The position numbers and the translations under genes are program-made. A DNA stretch of 11,280 bases from Alphaproteobacteria bacterium (lineage in GTDB: Bacteria; Pseudomonadota; Alphaproteobacteria; Rhizobiales; Hyphomicrobiaceae), in NCBI GenBank assembly GCA_005888525.1, contig VBAB01000170.1, positions 1-11,280 on the forward strand, given 5' to 3'. This document shows positions 9,146 through 11,280 of this stretch, piece after piece. Every line of letters starts with the position of its first letter. The first letter of the stretch is position 1. The notes beneath the pieces were generated by a model. The model ran no database searches, was not told the origin of the DNA, and saw only the letters and a list, made by a program, of their open reading frames with translations.

Positions 9146-10678
9146 TCATTTCTTCGGCGGCCCGTGATCCTGGTCGTGATGGTGCTCGTTATCGTGGCCG
9201 TGGTCGTGTCCATGGTCGTGTCCATGATCATGGTCGTGGCTGTGATCATGGGTGTGATCGTGTCCGTGCGCATGATCGTGCCCGTGATCATGGTGATCAT
9301 GGTCGTGGTCGTGACCGTGGTGCAGGTGCGCTTCGGCGTCCTCGTCGGGCTTCATCAGCTCCTCGACGCTCACCTTCTTGTCGGCCGGCTTGGCCTGCTC
9401 GAGAATGTGGTCGACCACCTTGTCCTCGAAGATCGGCGCGCGCAGTTCGACCAGGGCAGACGGGTTCTTCTCGTAGAACTCGTAGACCATCTTCTCTTGC
9501 CCCGGATAGCGGCGCGCCTGCTCGATCAGCGCCCGGCGGAGCTCGTCCTGGCCCACTTGAACTTTGGCCTTGTCGCCGATCTCGCCGATGACGAGGCCGA
9601 GGCGCACTCGCCGCTCCGCGATTGTGCGGTACTCGGCCCTCATGTCGTCCTCGCTCTTGCCCTCGTCCGCAAAGGTCTTGCCGGCTTGCTCGAGCCCCTG
9701 CGTCACCTGCCTCCAGATGCTCTCGAACTCGCTCGCCACCAGCGTCTCGGGCAACGTGAAGTCGTGCGACTTGTCGAGCGCGTCCAGGATCTGCCGCTTG
9801 AGCTTCTGGCGCGTGACCGACAGATACTCGCTGGCGAGCTTGCCGGAGACCAGCTCGCGCAGCTTGGCGAGCGTCTCGGCCCCGAGCGTCTTGGCGAACT
9901 CGTCGTTGATCTCGGGCTTGATGGCCTTGGCCACCTCCTTCACCTTGACGGCGAAGACCGCGTCCTTGCCGGCCAGCTTCTGCTCGGGATAGTCGTCGGG
10001 GAACTTCACGTTGACTGCGCGCTCCTCGCCGGCCTTGGCGCCCGCGAGGCCCTCGACGAATCCCGGAATGAAACGCGATTCACCCACCACCAGCTGGACG
10101 TCCTCGCCCTTGCCGCCCTCGAACTCCTCCTCGCCCACGCGGCCGGAGAAATCGATGGTGAGCCGGTCGCCGTCGCCCGCCGTCCGGTCCGCTTCCACCT
10201 CGTAGCGGGTCGATCGCTCGGCCAGGCTCGCCACGCCCTTGTCGATTGCCTCCTCGGTGACCTCGGCCACCGGGCGCTCGAGCTTGAGCTGGGTGAGATC
10301 CGTGACCGTGATCTCGGGCAGGGCCTCGTAGGACATCGTGAAGGCAAGGTCGCTTTGACCCGAAAGCACGCGCTCGAGCTCTTCCTTGTCCTCGCTGAGG
10401 TTGATGTTGGGCTGGTGCGCTGCGCGCTCCTTGCGCTCCTCGATGGCCTTGCGGCTCGTCTCCTCGACGGCCTGCTGCAGCACCTCTGCCATCACCGAGC
10501 GGCCGTAGAGCTTCTTCAGGTGTGCCACGGGCACCTTGCCCTTGCGGAAGCCCTTGAGCTGCACCTGGTCCTTGAACTCGTCGAGCCGCGTGGTGAAACG
10601 CTGCGTGAGCTCACCCTGGCCGATGACGACCTTCAGTTCGCGCTTGAGACCGGTGACCGACGCTTCGCTGATCTGCAT
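9146..10678 (-). CDS. tig: Trigger factor with a histidine-rich C-terminal tail
   Basis: Trigger factor is the ribosome-bound chaperone and peptidyl-prolyl isomerase that meets nascent chains. Visible parts: N-terminal ribosome-binding domain with signature GFRKGKVP (43-50); FKBP-type PPIase domain at about 160-250 (GFVEGLAGAKAGEERAVNVKFP at 206-227); and the long helical C-terminal chaperone domain to about residue 435. ATG at 10678 (MQISEAS) is chosen because it matches the family start and has GAGG about 10 nt upstream; the frame is open a little further. At 510 residues it is some 60 longer than usual relatives because of a tail (451-505) with 28 His and 14 Asp, mostly as HDH and HGHDH units, ending GPPKK. 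Such tails bind Ni, Co or Zn in SlyD and HypB; metal binding here is inference. It heads the tig-clpP block, downstream of tRNA-Leu. Confidence 0.97.
   Translation of the reverse strand: MQISEASVTGLKRELKVVIGQGELTQRFTTRLDEFKDQVQLKGFRKGKVPVAHLKKLYGRSVMAEVLQQAVEETSRKAIEERKERAAHQPNINLSEDKEELERVLSGQSDLAFTMSYEALPEITVTDLTQLKLERPVAEVTEEAIDKGVASLAERSTRYEVEADRTAGDGDRLTIDFSGRVGEEEFEGGKGEDVQLVVGESRFIPGFVEGLAGAKAGEERAVNVKFPDDYPEQKLAGKDAVFAVKVKEVAKAIKPEINDEFAKTLGAETLAKLRELVSGKLASEYLSVTRQKLKRQILDALDKSHDFTLPETLVASEFESIWRQVTQGLEQAGKTFADEGKSEDDMRAEYRTIAERRVRLGLVIGEIGDKAKVQVGQDELRRALIEQARRYPGQEKMVYEFYEKNPSALVELRAPIFEDKVVDHILEQAKPADKKVSVEELMKPDEDAEAHLHHGHDHDHDHHDHGHDHAHGHDHTHDHSHDHDHGHDHGHDHGHDNEHHHDQDHGPPKK
9164..9328. 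repeat. Degenerate 6-bp repeat tract coding the His/Asp tail of trigger factor
   Basis: About 165 bp of imperfect hexamer units; on the plus strand it is a run of GTG, ATG and GTC triplets (units such as CATGGTCGTG), which on the coding strand give alternating CAC/CAT and GAC/GAT or GGC codons. Both His and Asp codons vary between synonyms, so the tract is not freshly expanded throughout, though near-identical units at about 9195-9225 suggest local duplication. Confidence 0.75.
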
Positions 10679-10768
10679 GATTTCTGCCTCACCCACCGCA
10701 TCCAAGCGCGACCGACCCAGCCTCGCTCAGGCGGCACCAACCTATCCTAGCCCTGCCGCGAACGCGCG

Positions 10769-10853
10769 TGGTGCGGGCGGAGGGACTCGAACCCCCACGA
10801 CTTGCGTCACAGGAACCTAAATCCTGCGCGTCTGCCAGTTCCGCCACGCCCGC
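10769..10853 (-). tRNA. tRNA-Leu(UAG)
   Basis: The reverse complement folds as an 85-nt class II tRNA: acceptor stem GCGGGCG/CGCCCGC fully paired, D-arm TGGCGGAACTGGCAGACGC, anticodon stem CAGGA/TCCTG with loop TTTAGGT (anticodon TAG, Leu), a long variable arm (TGACGCAAGTCG region), T-loop GGTTCGAGTCC, discriminator A and encoded CCA. The A73 and long variable arm fit tRNA-Leu. It lies 90 bp before tig on the same strand. Confidence 0.96.
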
Positions 10854-10989
10854 GGGCTCGAATTGTATTGCGTTTCCAAGCCCTTGCTGCTGTGGCGGCC
10901 ATTTCCAGAGATCAATGCAGGCACCGCGCGCGGGGACAACTGGGCTCTCCGGTGCGGCTTGTATCAGGATGGGGCGCAATTTCAAGCGA

Positions 10990-11024
10990 CGTAGGTGTCA
11001 GACCCGGAGCGTGTGACACCTACG
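10990..11024. repeat. Inverted repeat with 11-bp perfect arms
   Basis: Arms CGTAGGTGTCA (10990-11000) and TGACACCTACG (11014-11024) flank a 13-nt centre. It has no flanking T-run on either strand, and a separate strong terminator follows 11 bp away, so it looks more like a dispersed repetitive palindrome (REP-like) or a binding site than a terminator. Only one copy is in this window. Confidence 0.6.
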
Positions 11025-11035
11025 CGTGCCAACAG

Positions 11036-11062
11036 GAAAGCCCGGCGCGAGGCCGGGCTTTC
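11036..11062 (-). terminator. Intrinsic terminator after the outer-membrane protein gene
   Basis: A perfect 11-bp stem GAAAGCCCGGC/GCCGGGCTTTC (11036-11046 with 11052-11062) around a 5-nt GCGAG loop. The A/T ends of the stem supply a short T-run on either strand, so it could act in both directions. It lies 46 bp beyond the stop of the minus-strand gene at the right edge, whose transcript it should end. Confidence 0.75.
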
Positions 11063-11107
11063 AGGTAGGCTTGGGGTAGTCCGGGGGTCGGAGCTGACCC
11101 ATCAGCC

Positions 11108-11280
11108 TCACTTCATCATGGCGCAACAGGGCTCGCCGCCGCCGAAGCTGTAGCGGATGCCGACCTTGAACTCGTGGGCGGCGAGGTCGTCGATGCGCAC
11201 GCGCGGGTTGGTGAAGCCCGCCGAGTCGATCGTGCCGGACTCGGCCTTGCCCATGTCGAGATAGCGGTAGCCGAAGTCGA
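11108..11280 (-). CDS. Outer-membrane beta-barrel protein, C-terminal part (cut by window edge)
   Basis: Only the last 56 residues are present; the 5' part lies beyond the right edge. The reading has DFGYRYLDMGKA, then an aromatic/charged loop (ESGTIDSAGFTNP), then DDLAAHEFKVGIRYSFGGG, which is the pattern of the last two strands of a small outer-membrane barrel of the Omp25/opacity-protein type (surface-antigen family), common in rhizobial relatives. A barrel of this class usually ends in an aromatic residue after the last strand (here the RYSF position) as part of the BAM recognition signal. This one runs on for eleven residues, GGGEPCCAMMK, with two adjacent cysteines. It is followed by its own terminator. 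Confidence 0.72.
   Translation of the reverse strand, partial: DFGYRYLDMGKAESGTIDSAGFTNPRVRIDDLAAHEFKVGIRYSFGGGEPCCAMMK

Noticed and set aside
9011..10750. Long plus-strand open frame (579 codons) opposite tig, with Val/Met-rich runs resembling membrane helices
   Set aside because: The hydrophobic runs are the antisense reading of the His/Asp repeat codons; the minus strand encodes a clear trigger factor.

Overview
The window is a GC-rich chromosomal segment from an alphaproteobacterium, most likely of the order Hyphomicrobiales (Rhizobiales). That placement rests on the gene order trigger factor - clpP - clpX - lon - HU - tRNAs - nuoA, on rhizobial-type ClpX and Lon sequences, on an Omp25-like outer-membrane barrel at the right edge, and on scattered 7-bp tandem repeats. 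All recognised genes except one hypothetical lie on the minus strand, so transcription runs mainly from right to left.

Reading right to left: the 3' end of an outer-membrane beta-barrel gene (11108-11280) with a strong terminator (11036-11062) and an inverted repeat (10990-11024); tRNA-Leu(UAG); tig (trigger factor, 510 aa, with a 55-residue His/Asp tail); clpP; clpX; lon (836 aa as read, probably about 795 aa originally); and an HU-family gene with its own promoter and a hairpin terminator built from heptamer repeats. These genes form a protein-quality-control block: trigger factor meets nascent chains at the ribosome, ClpXP and Lon degrade damaged or regulatory proteins, and HU compacts the chromosome.

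Beyond HU come tRNA-Val(UAC) and tRNA-Asp(GUC). Next is a plus-strand gene for a membrane-anchored Pro/Ala-rich protein of unknown function (2112-2714), the only convincing plus-strand gene. A divergent 318-bp spacer separates it from the start of the complex I operon: nuoA, nuoB, then two small non-nuo genes (a DHCW-motif cupin and an ABM-fold protein), then nuoC, which is cut by the left edge. The two small genes are packed at operon spacing, with the ABM stop touching the nuoC start.

Most of the window is ordinary core genome and I see no transposon, CRISPR array or prophage. The points worth a second look are: the histidine-rich trigger factor; the cupin and ABM genes inside the nuo operon; the lon reading frame that runs through its own terminator; the heptamer repeats, in direct array between nuoA and nuoB and as an inverted pair forming the HU terminator; and a Cys-Cys tail on the outer-membrane protein. 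I found no clear candidate for a wholly new multi-gene system.
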